The notes below the pieces were generated by a model. That model did not search any database, was not told the origin of the DNA, and was given only the letters and a program-made list of their open reading frames with translations. From Bryopsis sp. KO-2023 (lineage: Eukaryota; Chlorophyta; Ulvophyceae; Bryopsidales; Bryopsidaceae): 64,000 nucleotides of DNA. Shown piece after piece: positions 1-10,642 of this stretch. Position 1 is the first letter of the stretch. Every line of letters starts with the position of its first letter. The DNA is taken from NCBI GenBank assembly GCA_030272585.1, contig BSYQ01000014.1, forward strand, positions 2,418,001-2,482,000. The letters are read 5' to 3'. A program made the position numbers and the translations under genes.

Positions 1-68
1 CAGTGGTTGGATGATTTTCTTTTCCATTTCTGCGTTGGTTGCAGATTCGATATTTTCACAAGGAAAAT

Positions 69-2062
69 ATGGCAAAAAACGTGGGCTGGAAGTGGGCAGT
101 TCGAAACCGCGTTTGGGACATTCTCCACGCGAAAAGAATCAGTCCTGGCTGCCACAATAGGATTCCGAATTTTGTGGGGGCTGAGGAAGCTGCCAAAAAT
201 CTTGCCAGTCTGCCAGAATTTAAAAATGCAAGGTGAGGAAAGCTAATAACATGTGAAGTTCCATAATGGCCAATTTTTTTTCCATCATTTTTGTTTTTTA
301 TAAATTAATTATCAGGGCGTTGTCCACCATCACGATCAAGGTCTTATTTTTTTATTTTTTTTCTCAGGAGGAATGGATTTTTTTAATATTGAATTTTGAA
401 AGAGGATGCAAGAAATCCTTTTTTTGGGGGGGGGGTTGCAGTTCAACATGCCGATTTGACAAAAGCAATATTGTGACTTTTTTTTTATGTTTTGTTTTAA
501 AACGTATCTTGTATCGAAGGTGGAATCCTCATGTAATGCCCATCAATATTGACTGACGTTTCAAACATTATTTTCTTCTTCTAATAGGTGATTTTCCTTT
601 TGCATTACTGTGCAATGCAAGTTCAGGTGCATAAAGATCGACCCAGATTCCGCCCAAAAGGAGGTTCGATTTCTTGCATTGACAGCTGGAAAAACGATCG
701 TCGTTCCTAGACCCAGAATGGCTGATGGATTTTGTTCAGTCATTTGCCCAGATTCCATTCCTGTGGAAAAATACAGAGAGGCTTGCACTTTGAATGGAAG
801 CAAAAAATATGGAAGGTAACAAATTGCTTGCCTTTTTTCTTATTTCTTTTCAGTTTTTACCCCAGAAAAACCAATGGACGGGTTGACCCTTGGCTAAAAA
901 AAAATAAAAAATAGAGAAAAAAATTACCACAATCATGCTCCTTCCACACTGTATTTTCCTTGACTAGGTTAAACAAATAGAAACATTTTCCCCACTCAGA
1001 AAATCAGATTCAGTTATCGTTTTGGTTCTCATTACTAGAGGGTTGGTCACCCCCCCCCTGGTTCGTGTAGAATTGCATATATATATTTTTTAATTCACAT
1101 TTTTACAGTAAAAAGTACGACCGCTGTTCCAACCAAAGTCCCTTCAAATACCACAACCCAAAGTCCTAACTGTACAAACTGTACAATAACTACCCAACTG
1201 AATTAGCCCTTTCCACAATGTATATATATATTTTTTGCATATTTTCTTGACAGCCCCCTGGAGCTGGACCACACCATCAGCATTGATCTGATGGTTAGTG
1301 GGGCGGTGGCTGTGAATCCGGAGAACGGATTTCGACTGGGAAAAGGAAAAGGGTATGCCGATATAGAGTATGCCATTTTAAAAGCCATGCATGCCATCGA
1401 TGATTCTGTTGTGGTGGTGGCATCCATCCATGATGAACAAATCGTGGCTGATTTGCCTTCCGAAAAAGTGGGCACCTTCGATGTGGGAGTGGATGTTATT
1501 GTGACACCCACACAGGTAGGAAATGCAAATTATTAAACTATTCTGCATTTTTTTCTGCATTTTTTTTTGTTATTATTATTTTTGCCAAAACTATTCTTTT
1601 TTTTGGGGGGGAAGAGGGCAGGAGAAGTTTCTCAGGGCATGACAAGAAAAAAATCCAGCAGATGATTTTACACGCTTTGTTCTACCACCAGTGTGTTTTT
1701 TCAAGGATTTTTCAAAAATGATGTTTCAAAAACCACCCTATCTTGGGCAAAGAAATTCGAGTGATAGTGTCTAAAACTATTTGCAAAAAAAAAAATTTAC
1801 GCTTGTTTTGGCTGGCTACCTTTTCAATTTTGTTCTGAAAGCAAGTTGTGGATAGTACCATGAAAGATTGACTGAATACCCCCCAAAATATGTGTATATG
1901 TATTTTCCCTTTCGTGGTTTGTAGGTCATCAGAGTGAAACAACGGCTGCCCCGACCTGCTGGAATTATGTGGGGTGAGCTGAAGGAGGAACAAGTCCAAA
2001 ATATTGAAATACTGCAAAAACTCAAGCAACAGCAAATGCATCACTCACAAGGCCCCAGTTAG
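69..2062 (+). CDS. MTHFSD: MTHFSD-like protein (5-formyl-THF cyclo-ligase family)
   Basis: Four exons can be read: 69-232, 627-815, 1254-1515 and 1925-2062, joined at GT-AG introns in matching phase and ending in TAG, for about 250 residues. The product resembles the 5-formyltetrahydrofolate cyclo-ligase-like part of MTHFSD (COG0212 family). Visible landmarks are HNRIPNF near the N-terminus, KTIVVPRPRM in exon 2, and the loop FRLGKGKGYADIEYA in exon 3, which corresponds to the nucleotide/folate loop of the family, followed by VIVTPTQV. Vertebrate MTHFSD carries a C-terminal RRM; this one stops right after the catalytic-like domain with a short Gln-rich tail. The Met at 69 is the first in frame, but a splice acceptor at 41-44 (gcag) leaves the same frame open upstream, so an earlier exon may lie outside the window. 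The biochemical role of this subfamily is not well established; a folate-linked function is inferred from the fold. Confidence 0.85.
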
Positions 2063-2807
2063 GGCACTTCCCTTCAACAGTAATGGTCAGCTGGAAAATG
2101 CATGGAGAGGATTTGATGGTGTTGTGTGGCACCTCCATTTACTTTGGTTTTCTTCAAAATATGACTTTTTATTTGGACGGAGCATCACAGGGAAAAAACT
2201 CTAGACATGGGAGGAGCAAACAACCTCTTTCCAGTTTTGCTGCCTATTCACATGCTGTTGATATCGGCATTAGCTGTTCTGAAAATGTAACATCACTGTT
2301 TGTTTGAAAAAAATGTTTGAACAGTGTTTAAATTGTTTTTTTCAACTTCTTGACTGTCCCCATCTCAAAACAACTTATTCCAACTTTTCCCTTTTTTTTC
2401 TTTGAAGGAAATCACAACCCTTATCAATGCTTGTCACGAAATCCATAACTGCCGTCTCACCTTAAATGGTAGGAAAAGAAAAAAAATTGTTCTAGAAATA
2501 TCGAACACATTACGATAAATCCATGCTGTAAATATATATATTTTTCTGAAAAAATAAACACCACCATCTTTTTTTTTTTTGGACAGTGGATTTGCTTTTT
2601 TTCAAATTCCATCAACGGCAGAAAGGAAAAAAATAAAAGCGGGATTTGAAACAGTGATAACAGTAATCGGTTTCCTTACCAGGGAATTATTTATTTATTT
2701 ATTTTCTGAAGTAAATTTGAACTTTATGCAACATCAGAGAGGAGTATTATTTTGTTCCCTAAAAAATGTTTTTTTTTTGTTCTTCCCTCGATGATAACTT
2801 TTTCAAC
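2063..2807. other. Intergenic gap between convergent genes
   Basis: This 745-base stretch separates the 3' ends of two convergent genes. It is AT-rich with several T runs. No open frame with recognisable protein sequence or splice-consistent exons is seen, and no RNA gene is recognised. Confidence 0.6.
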
Positions 2808-5516
2808 TCAGACGAAATCCGAAAACAAAAGTTTTCTTTTTCGGTAGCAACCGACAGTGGCTCCGGTGTTTGCACCCAAACCGACGGATATCCCTTCCCC
2901 TTGAATATTGGCATAGAGTTCGATTTCGTTTTGTGCATCAGCCACGCACTCTCCATCAGCATTCAGCACAGCTGTTGCCAAGACTTCCTCCCGGATGTAT
3001 CCAATGGCTCGGCCCTTAGCATCTTCTGTTGTTCCAAGAAAAAAAAAATTGGCTTTAAAAAATTGCGAAACGAACGACAAAAAAGGGAAGAAAACGAACA
3101 AGACAAAAATAACGAATGCAAAATATGAAACCATACTGACCACAATTTGCATGATTGACAAGAAAATTGTAATGAGCTGGAGAGTAGGATGCAATAGAAT
3201 AAAAAGGCATCCAAAGGTTCAGTTGAAAGCGATTAAAAAAAATTAGTACGCAGGTAACTCTTCATTTTTTTTTTTGCTTGACTATTCACGACACAATATT
3301 GTATTAATTCACCTAATCTCATAACTGAATCTAGCAATAGGCGGCAACAGTGCACACAAAAAACTACATAAACTACACAAAAACTACACAAAAAACTACC
3401 ACCCCACCTTCGCACTCCCCAAGAGCATTCAGGGATCCGAAAACTTCTCCGAAAGTTCCTTCTCCATAAGATGAAACGGAGACTTCCAGATTGCTGGTCA
3501 CTTTTACAAAACACTTTCCACCTCTGGCCCTAACCCTCACCAAAACCCATCCAGAGTAGGTAATGACTGTTTGGCCAACTGCATTTGGATCCACCACAAT
3601 GCCTGTAGAAAAAAACAAAGTAATATCAAGCAAATGGAAGAGAAGAAATACTGTCGTTCATTCAACAAATACGAAGCTATCAGTCGCCAAATAAAAACAA
3701 ATAAGAAAGATAAATAAAAAATAATAAAATAATAAAAAAAAGACAAATAAAGAAAGAACAAAAAATGAGAAAAAATCAAAGAGTGCATGCAAATTTATCA
3801 ACTCAGATCAATATGATTTGTGTTTTTTGGAAGGGTGTGCAGATTTCTGAGTAAGCAGAATATATTTCAGAAATACTCCACAGGCATATTATTAAAAAAT
3901 ATATATTTGAAGGAATAAATCTGTTATTGGTTGCACTCACTGTCCTGGGGCTTCCGGCACCTGCACAAAAAAAACACAAACAAACAGTTACCATCCATCA
4001 CTTCTTGTTTAGAATGTTCGGTTTCTACTGAAGAAAAAGAAACACAAAGTGCATATTGAAGAGGAGTTCACACACATTATTTTAAGAACAAGAATCAGAC
4101 AGTTATGTAACAACAGATCCAGGGTCGGGTATTTCGACTTACATTCTTCCACCAGCACAGACAAGTCCGTTCAAGCAGTTCTTTCCACAGCATCGGAGGC
4201 CTTCCAAACCACAATTGCCTCTAACTTTTCGCTTGATACACCTGCCCAAAAGCCCCCCAAGAATTAGTGTTTCATTCTGTGTGCTCCTTTTTGATTCAGA
4301 TCGTTTGATTCATTATTTGGCCATCAATATCAAAAAAACTGTCATTAGACAATGACCACTTTTCTGGAACTACAAGAAGCCAGGACTACACAAATGCACT
4401 TACTTCATATTGTAAGTTCACAGCGCTCAACCAAAACAACACTAAAACATACAGTGCATCTGCAGAGGCTAGTTGCCAATTTTCATGGGCAACTAATAGT
4501 TTAATTTTTATCATTTTGAGCCAAGAAAATGACACTAAAAAAAACAATCGCTGACCTTCGCTCCAGGCCAATCCAATTTTCATCTCCCCTGTTCAAACAC
4601 TCCAACCCAGGGTTGCATTGGGAGTTTGCACAACATTCTTGCCTCTTTCCACCGCAACCTGAATTCAACCCACCAGGAATTTTAACTTGCATGATAAATT
4701 TGAACGGACACCCGGACACCCGGATATTATTCCTCGTCTTTAGACTTCTAATTTAATTTGTACAGCAATTTGCTTCATAATCTTCTGTTGTAAACTGTAA
4801 TATCATATTCTTATTTCCAGGGTGGACTTTGTTCTTGTTGTTTACATTTTGGTGGATCAGACCAAAAAGCGATCAACGACAAAAAAAGTAGCCCCCAACT
4901 CGAGAAGGCCCCCCCCACTGACCGACATGGGTGCGACCACAACCCGTTGGTGAATTCCGATCGGTGGGGGGGGGGGTTGACTGATGATGGGTTTGAGTTT
5001 GAGACGGGGGTTACTAAGGCGCTCATGACACATAGCCACAGCGCGCAAGCAAACAAAAAAATCGCTGAATCACAGTTCAGAGAACAAAATTCTCAACGAG
5101 TCTGTGCGCGATGAATCGCTCGGGAACGACCTTGATCTCCCACTATGGATAAAGAGCTTAATTCTACGGGAGACGGGGGTCGCGTATGGCTCACTCTGCT
5201 GTTGTTTCTTGCCCAAAGGAAACCCACCACCCTTCTGGCCCTTGTTGCCCCCACCGTTGTTCTTTTTCCTACCAGGGCTCTCGCGAAATCCAAAAGCTTG
5301 AGGCGCGCCGAAAACACCGTTCGATCCCGGAGTTTGAGACTGTTTGAACGCACCAGGAGAGCCAGGCTTTGCTTTGGGCTTGGCGAGTCCAGGGGACTTT
5401 GGTCCTCCTGACGCCTCTTCGTGCCCACCCCCAGTGTTGAAAGGGTTAGCACCGTCACACAGTACCTGTCCAACCAGCAAGATCGATACTGCGAGGATAT
5501 GAACAGCTCGAGTCAT
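2808..5516 (-). CDS. Secreted cysteine-rich protein, paralog 1
   Basis: Six exons on the minus strand: 5516 to about 5144, 4658-4556, 4241-4143, 3960-3941, 3602-3408 and 3025-2808 (TGA), about 335 residues. The first exon starts with a clear signal peptide (MTRAVHILAVSILLVGQVLC) followed by a Gly/Pro/Lys/Gln-rich low-complexity segment. Exons 2 and 3 encode two small disulfide-type modules with the pattern CGG..Q.CC...QC.PGL.C and CG..GL.CCG..C..GL.C. A 20-base exon gives CRKPQD. Exon 5 encodes a roughly 65-residue domain with GKCFVKV and YGEGTFGEVFG. The last exon encodes a domain with AIGYIR and a basic-hydrophobic C-terminus, RKRKLLFSDFV. The end of exon 1 is uncertain, since several weak donors are in the right phase. 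I recognise no named family. Export from the cell or to the cell surface is inferred from the signal peptide. The next gene is a tandem paralog with the same exon lengths. Confidence 0.72.
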
Positions 5517-6382
5517 CTTGATCGCTCCTGGGGCTGGGTAGGTTTTGAGAAGAGGTGGTTGGGCCTGTATTTCTTTGTTTGAAGTGCGGAGTGGTTTTTG
5601 GTTTTGTTGCTGTAGAAGGAAGTGAGCGATACTGTATGTCACTCTCCTGTGGAGTAGTGCCCCAGTGTACTGGGTTTCGATGGTATTGGTATCAGTTTTC
5701 AGGATTCATGCCGTCGGTCATTGCGCCCCAGCTACGAGGACGGAGTTTTTAGAGGAAAAGGAGTGCTGATAAAAGTCAATTTGCTCGCGCGTGACTTCAC
5801 TGGCATGAAATAAAACCAAAGAATCTGCGACAAGCAAAGAAAACCTTCAAAAATAGCGCAGCGAAGGACCCCTGCGATGATATGTGTGCTGAAACGGTGC
5901 TGTGGACGAACTTAGAGCTCGTAATCTTTCTTAATAGTGATTTTGATAAGGGGCACTTGGACTTTCAGTTCTCGATTGAGCTTCCTATTTATTGTGTTCT
6001 TATTTTTACGAGAACCCTCTTTGTCTCAGTTGGTTAAAAAGCCCATATGTAGGCCTACAACGATGGTGAAGAAAATTGCAAGATATTCTCAAAAAACAAA
6101 GCGAACCACCCTCAAGCCAATACCCCTCAACTTCTCTAGCCAACGCCCACTCTCCACCTCACATTTATTCCGCATCTGCATCATGGAAAATCACTTATTT
6201 CAAATCTAGGGAGCCATTCGCTGTCACGAAACTTGATGGCTCAAACTTGTTATCTGACCTTCCACACTCAGACGCATCGACTGCCAGTTAAACAGCCTGA
6301 ATGGTGTTTATTTTTTTGGTTTTTGTTATTCTTCCTGAATAAAAATCCAGGAAAATCAGATTCCAGCACAGTTCACAAAAGC
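5517..6382. other. Spacer between tandem paralogs
   Basis: 866 bases upstream of the first secreted-protein gene and downstream of the second, which lie head to tail. The part just upstream of 5516 probably holds the promoter of paralog 1. No further coding exon or repeat is recognised. Confidence 0.5.
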
Positions 6383-8218
6383 TCAAAGAAAGTCGGCGAG
6401 GAGAAGTCGTCTCTTCAGGCAGCCAACTTCTGCTCCGGCGTTTCCGTCGAATGTCAGGGTGATTCCTGTCCCTTTGATTTTGCCACCCAGCTGGATGTCA
6501 CTTGTCGACTCCGTGACGCATTCACCATCCTCTGTGAGGAAGGCTGTCCCCATGACATCAGCTCTGATGTACCCAATCGCCACACCGGAAGCCCCCTCTG
6601 AAAAATACAATTGAACGTCGCCTCCTTCTCCCAAAGTATCACTCACAGCAGGGAATTAAAAAAATATAAAAAATGGTGACTTGGCTGGATAGTACATTTC
6701 CTAATTTGCACAGTGAACGAGCTAATCAGAATTGACTAAGAATTGATGCAACCCATGCCCAAAAAGATCATTGACCTCATTTTGTTTGTGCATTTTTTTG
6801 ACACAGTGGTTGATGAGCAAGACAAGGAGACAGCTGCCAAACAGAGCTGATGGATTTTCGTGTTTTTTTCACCTTCGCATTCGCCAAGAGCAGAGAGGTC
6901 GCCGAAAGTTTCACCGAAAGTCCCTTCTCCAAAAGTCATGACTGAAGCATTGATATCTCCAGTCACTCTCACGAAGCACTTACCACCTCTGGCCAGAACC
7001 TGCACCTTGACCCACCCTGACAGCTGGGCAGTTGTGCCACCAGTCACAGTTGTGTCAGGCACAATCCCTGGACACACATTCTGAATTTTGCATCCGCAAT
7101 ACAGTATTGAAAGGGATTCTGTGGTGAACATGTGGGCATTTTCAGGAATCAGTACGTAATCTTTTTCTTGCAGTGTTGTTTCTGTATTCTTCAGTGAGCT
7201 TGTTCGATGGTTTTGGAATCTTCACAGTTTTGAGTCAACAATTTGGGGAAGGGACTTACTGTCGGCAGGTTTACGGCACCTACAGAAAAACCACCACCAT
7301 AGAACGTCGATGAAGAAGCACAGTCAAGGTATTGACCCTGTTAAAAAAATCCAAATGCTGGGCATTACTTGAAAATTCAATTCTTAAACTAATCCATAAC
7401 AGTGCAACCTCAAAACTTTGGCATTGCCTGCATCATCTGATCCGCCATCTCAAGTGCATTTTTTTTTCACAATAGAAAAGCACTACTAGTGCTTTAAATT
7501 TGAAACTTACATTCTTCCTCCTGCGCATGTCAGTCCGCCGATACACCTCTTCACGCAACAGGACAGTCCATCAGTGCCGCATCTACCCCGAACTTTTGGA
7601 GGAAGACACCTGTAATCCGCAATATCGCAAATGAGCTATACATACTTCGCCATTCTTTCAGTGCACTGTCAAAATCCAACGCCCCCCTCTCTCCGTTCGA
7701 TTCAGGAAGTTTGTCGGCAAGCGTTAGGATTCACCGACCTTTGAGTCATGCCAACCCAGTTGTTATCTCCTGGAGTCAAACACTTCAGTGCACCACCGCA
7801 CTGGGAATTCGGGCAACATTTCTGCTTCAGTCCGCCGCAGTCTGCGATTCCAAACGCAAAATATCAGGGGTAGATTCATAGCCCGCTGTGTTGATTTCTT
7901 GCAAAGTGTGACACAAAGCGATCACCACAGCTGGTTATTAGCAAGCGCTCCTGCGGCCCACACCTAACGAAAGCAGTACATTTCTACACAACGATCGAGG
8001 TAACTCTATACACTAGCCCAGCGATCTCTCGCTTGACCTCTAGGTCTTCTTCTAAACGGCTGCTTTAGGCCTCCTGAACCGTCGTCGTCGTCTCGTGACT
8101 CGCCTCGAAACGGTTGCTGGATGGCTCCTGAATCATCAGATACCTTGCTTTGGAAAGGGTTCAGCGCCACTGCCTGATAGATCAAGGCGAACAGCACAAT
8201 AGTATGAGCGGCGCGCAT
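6383..8218 (-). CDS. Secreted cysteine-rich protein, paralog 2
   Basis: Six minus-strand exons: 8218 to about 8014, 7841-7739, 7609-7511, 7279-7260, 7067-6873 and 6597-6383, about 278 residues. The ATG at 8218 opens a signal peptide (MRAAHTIVLFALIYQAVA) followed by a short Asp/Arg-rich linker containing two QPFR motifs. The modules then match paralog 1 one for one: CGGLKQKCC...QC, CG..GLSCC..RC..GLTC, CRKPAD, a domain with GKCFVRV and FGEGTFGETFG, and a last domain with AIGYIR that ends KRRLLLADFL. Internal exon lengths of 103, 99, 20 and 195 bases are identical to those of paralog 1; the last exon differs by 3 bases. Only the N-terminal linker has diverged strongly. The exon 1 donor is weak and its position is tentative. 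Function is unknown; a secreted or surface matrix protein is a reasonable guess. Confidence 0.72.
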
Positions 8219-8831
8219 TTTTATGCGTTTGCTTTGCGTTGTCTTTGGCCAACGTGGGGAGGGTTGAGACTGTTGATGGCTGCGTTTTCTCTGGCTTTAC
8301 TTTTTCCATGCGGTACTGCCTGTACAGGAGTAGTAACAACGCAATGGCGTGTGCGACCATGGGGACAGCGTCAATGCAGTGATGCAGGGTTCAGTGACAA
8401 ACATCACACAGTTGGGAAGCATTTTTTCAGAAACTTGTCGCGCGCACACAGTCGATCGCTGGCGCAAGGGCGCAAGCTTCGGGGCATATAGGCCTTTTCC
8501 TCGACTTTCCATGGAATGGGCGAACGCAACACTTTTGTTGGGAAGGGTCGTGCCTAATACTATTAATACTAGAGGCCTTTTGTGACGGAAAACTTCCCTG
8601 TGGTCCTCAAAACACCAAACACAAACAAACACACGAAACAAACGAATCCTGCGACCACCAGGCACAGGACGAATGCAAGGTACGACAGGGTACAACATAA
8701 TTTTACCAACGTTCGCTAATGCAATTCCATCTCCCCTGTGTGCAGCTGCATCCCCCCAGAAACGATTCAACCCCTGGAAAACGTCTTCTGGACCAGGTGT
8801 TTCCGTGGAAGCCAGCGCGCGCGTGTTTGAG
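8219..8831. promoter_or_regulatory. Divergent intergenic region, paralog 2 / LSM2
   Basis: The start codons of the minus-strand secreted protein (8218) and plus-strand LSM2 (8832) face away from each other across 613 bases, so both promoters should lie here. Frames open on both strands across it show no recognisable protein. No TATA box or specific operator could be identified with confidence. Confidence 0.4.
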
Positions 8832-9113
8832 ATGCTGTTTTACTCGTACTTCAAAACGCTGGTGGGCAAGGAAGTCACCGTGGAGCTCAAGAACGACTTA
8901 TCCATCGCTGGAAAGCTTCAGTCCGTCGACCAGTTTCTGAACATCAAGCTGAACGCCATTCGAATCGTCAACGAAACTAGGTACCCCCATATGAAGTCAG
9001 TTCAAAACTGCTTCATTCGTGGCTCGGTAATACGGTACGTGCACTTGCCACCTGAAGGCGTCGATCTGGACTTACTGCATGATGCCACCAGACGAGAGGC
9101 CAGGGGTGCTTAG
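8832..9113 (+). CDS. LSM2: U6 snRNA-associated Sm-like protein LSm2
   Basis: A single uninterrupted exon encodes 93 residues, close to the usual 95 of LSm2. The Sm fold is plain: Sm1 with FKTLVGKEVTVELKNDLSI and VDQFLNIKL, then Sm2 with FIRGSVIRYVHLP, and the family-typical tail GVDLDLLHDATRREA. The start at 8832 (MLFYSYFKTL) matches LSm2 proteins; the frame stays open 53 codons upstream, but that part looks unrelated to the family. LSm2 is a subunit of the LSm2-8 ring that binds the 3' end of U6 snRNA in splicing, and of the LSm1-7 ring in mRNA decay. It is one of two intronless genes here, among intron-rich neighbours. Confidence 0.96.
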   Translation: MLFYSYFKTLVGKEVTVELKNDLSIAGKLQSVDQFLNIKLNAIRIVNETRYPHMKSVQNCFIRGSVIRYVHLPPEGVDLDLLHDATRREARGA

Positions 9114-10642
9114 AAATATTGGAAAGCATCCAGAATCCATAGAAAAAGTAAATGAACAATTTCCAGAGCATCTAGGAATGGTGTGATTTCAATCAACCTC
9201 GTTTTTCTGATATGTTCTAATTCAGTTGAGGTTCATTATCCATCAGATCCGGTTGGTTGATTCTTTTTTAGTTTGCGGGGGGATGGAATCCAAATTGGCA
9301 GGAACGCCATACTAAGGGGTAGAGCTTATTTGTTTCTTCTGGTTTGAACTACGGGATCTGGGCTTTCAGCCAAGGGAAAAATTCACAGTACTTGAGAATG
9401 GCAGGGATAGGTTTGAAAAAAAATCAATTCCGAAGTGAAGGCAGCAGTGTGTTTCGGGGCTGGATACGGCTGGTGGTATAAAATAGTTGATAGTGGATCT
9501 TTTTCTTTTTCTTTGTTTCCCCTTAGATTTAGAGCCTCATGTTGGCCGCTTTCAAAAAAAGAACGATTTATGTTTTGACAATTTCACAGGTGTTTCATTG
9601 CACTTTTTTTTGGTCATATGAACTGACCGGCATTGGAATGGAAAATAAGGAAGTGTGGGATCTATTTGTCGACTCAATCAATCAATCAATCAATTCTTCA
9701 CCATTGGAAGCATTTGAAATGCACATAGGATGAGATTGGAATGCGAAGAGAGAGTCCCTTCAGAAAAAAAATAAAAATAATAACATTGCTTTAAATATTA
9801 AAACATAGAGACGGACATGTCTTGTAGGATTGCCTGAGAAAAAAACAAAGTTCACCGGGGCTTCAGAATGCTCCAGCACCAGAATCAAGAGAATGGTAGC
9901 ATGGCTCAGGATAATGATTGCTTTCTCATAACCACTGGCCTGAACTTTTGTGAAATCAATCGACTGATTTCGTCGGTCTGGGAAATCAGCCAACGAATCC
10001 TTCCCTTCATTGCTTAGGGCAACTTGAGGCACTGCCGCCTCCAATCAATTCAACAATTTTTGCAACCGACAGAGAATAAACAAGCAATATGCCCTCCATT
10101 GGTCTTCTTATGAGCCCCTTTCCCCTCTCTCACTCCCATTCCCACCAGAAAACTGCGGGAAATTTGCGCGCATTTTTTCGATTATTTTTTCATTTTTCTA
10201 CCATTTTTTTTTCTGTGTTCTTTTCAAGTTCAGTGTTGGCGACACTGGGCTGGAACCTGATTCGCACCTGCGAACCAGCGGATCATTCTCTTATCACATG
10301 GATTTCCAGAAAACTTGGGCGCTGTGAGTGTTTACGGGCAAGGATCAGCAAATTCGTTCCTTTGGCGCTGGACCTCTCTGTTGTTCCCCAAGAACAACTT
10401 CAGGAAATCGCAGCGCACTCTCAGACCACCGCCACAGTTTTCACCCCAACCTCGTATCTGCGGAAAATAGGTCGCTTTTTGCCCCTGAACTGAGTTCTTT
10501 GGGGGGCCGTTGAGTGGGAGCGAGGATTCCGTGGACACCGCGTCAGGCGCCGAGGTTTTTTCTGTTTCGAGTTTTCACCACCAAGGGGGTTGAATCTTTC
10601 AGGGTGGCTGAAGCGTAGACCTTCGATTCCTTTTGGGCGAAA
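9114..10642. other. Intergenic region LSM2 to eRF1
   Basis: About 1.5 kb without a recognisable gene. It holds a short (TCAA)n run around 9673-9694 and several A/T runs. Short frames on both strands lack similarity to anything I know. The last few hundred bases are less AT-rich and probably contain the eRF1 promoter and 5' leader. Confidence 0.5.
9673..9694. repeat. (TCAA)n microsatellite
   Basis: Four to five uninterrupted units of a four-base repeat, visible by eye, in noncoding sequence. Confidence 0.8.

Noticed and set aside
8297-8770. A 157-codon minus-strand frame upstream of LSM2
   Set aside because: It overlaps the divergent promoter region, has no known domain, and does not fit splice sites of the neighbouring gene.
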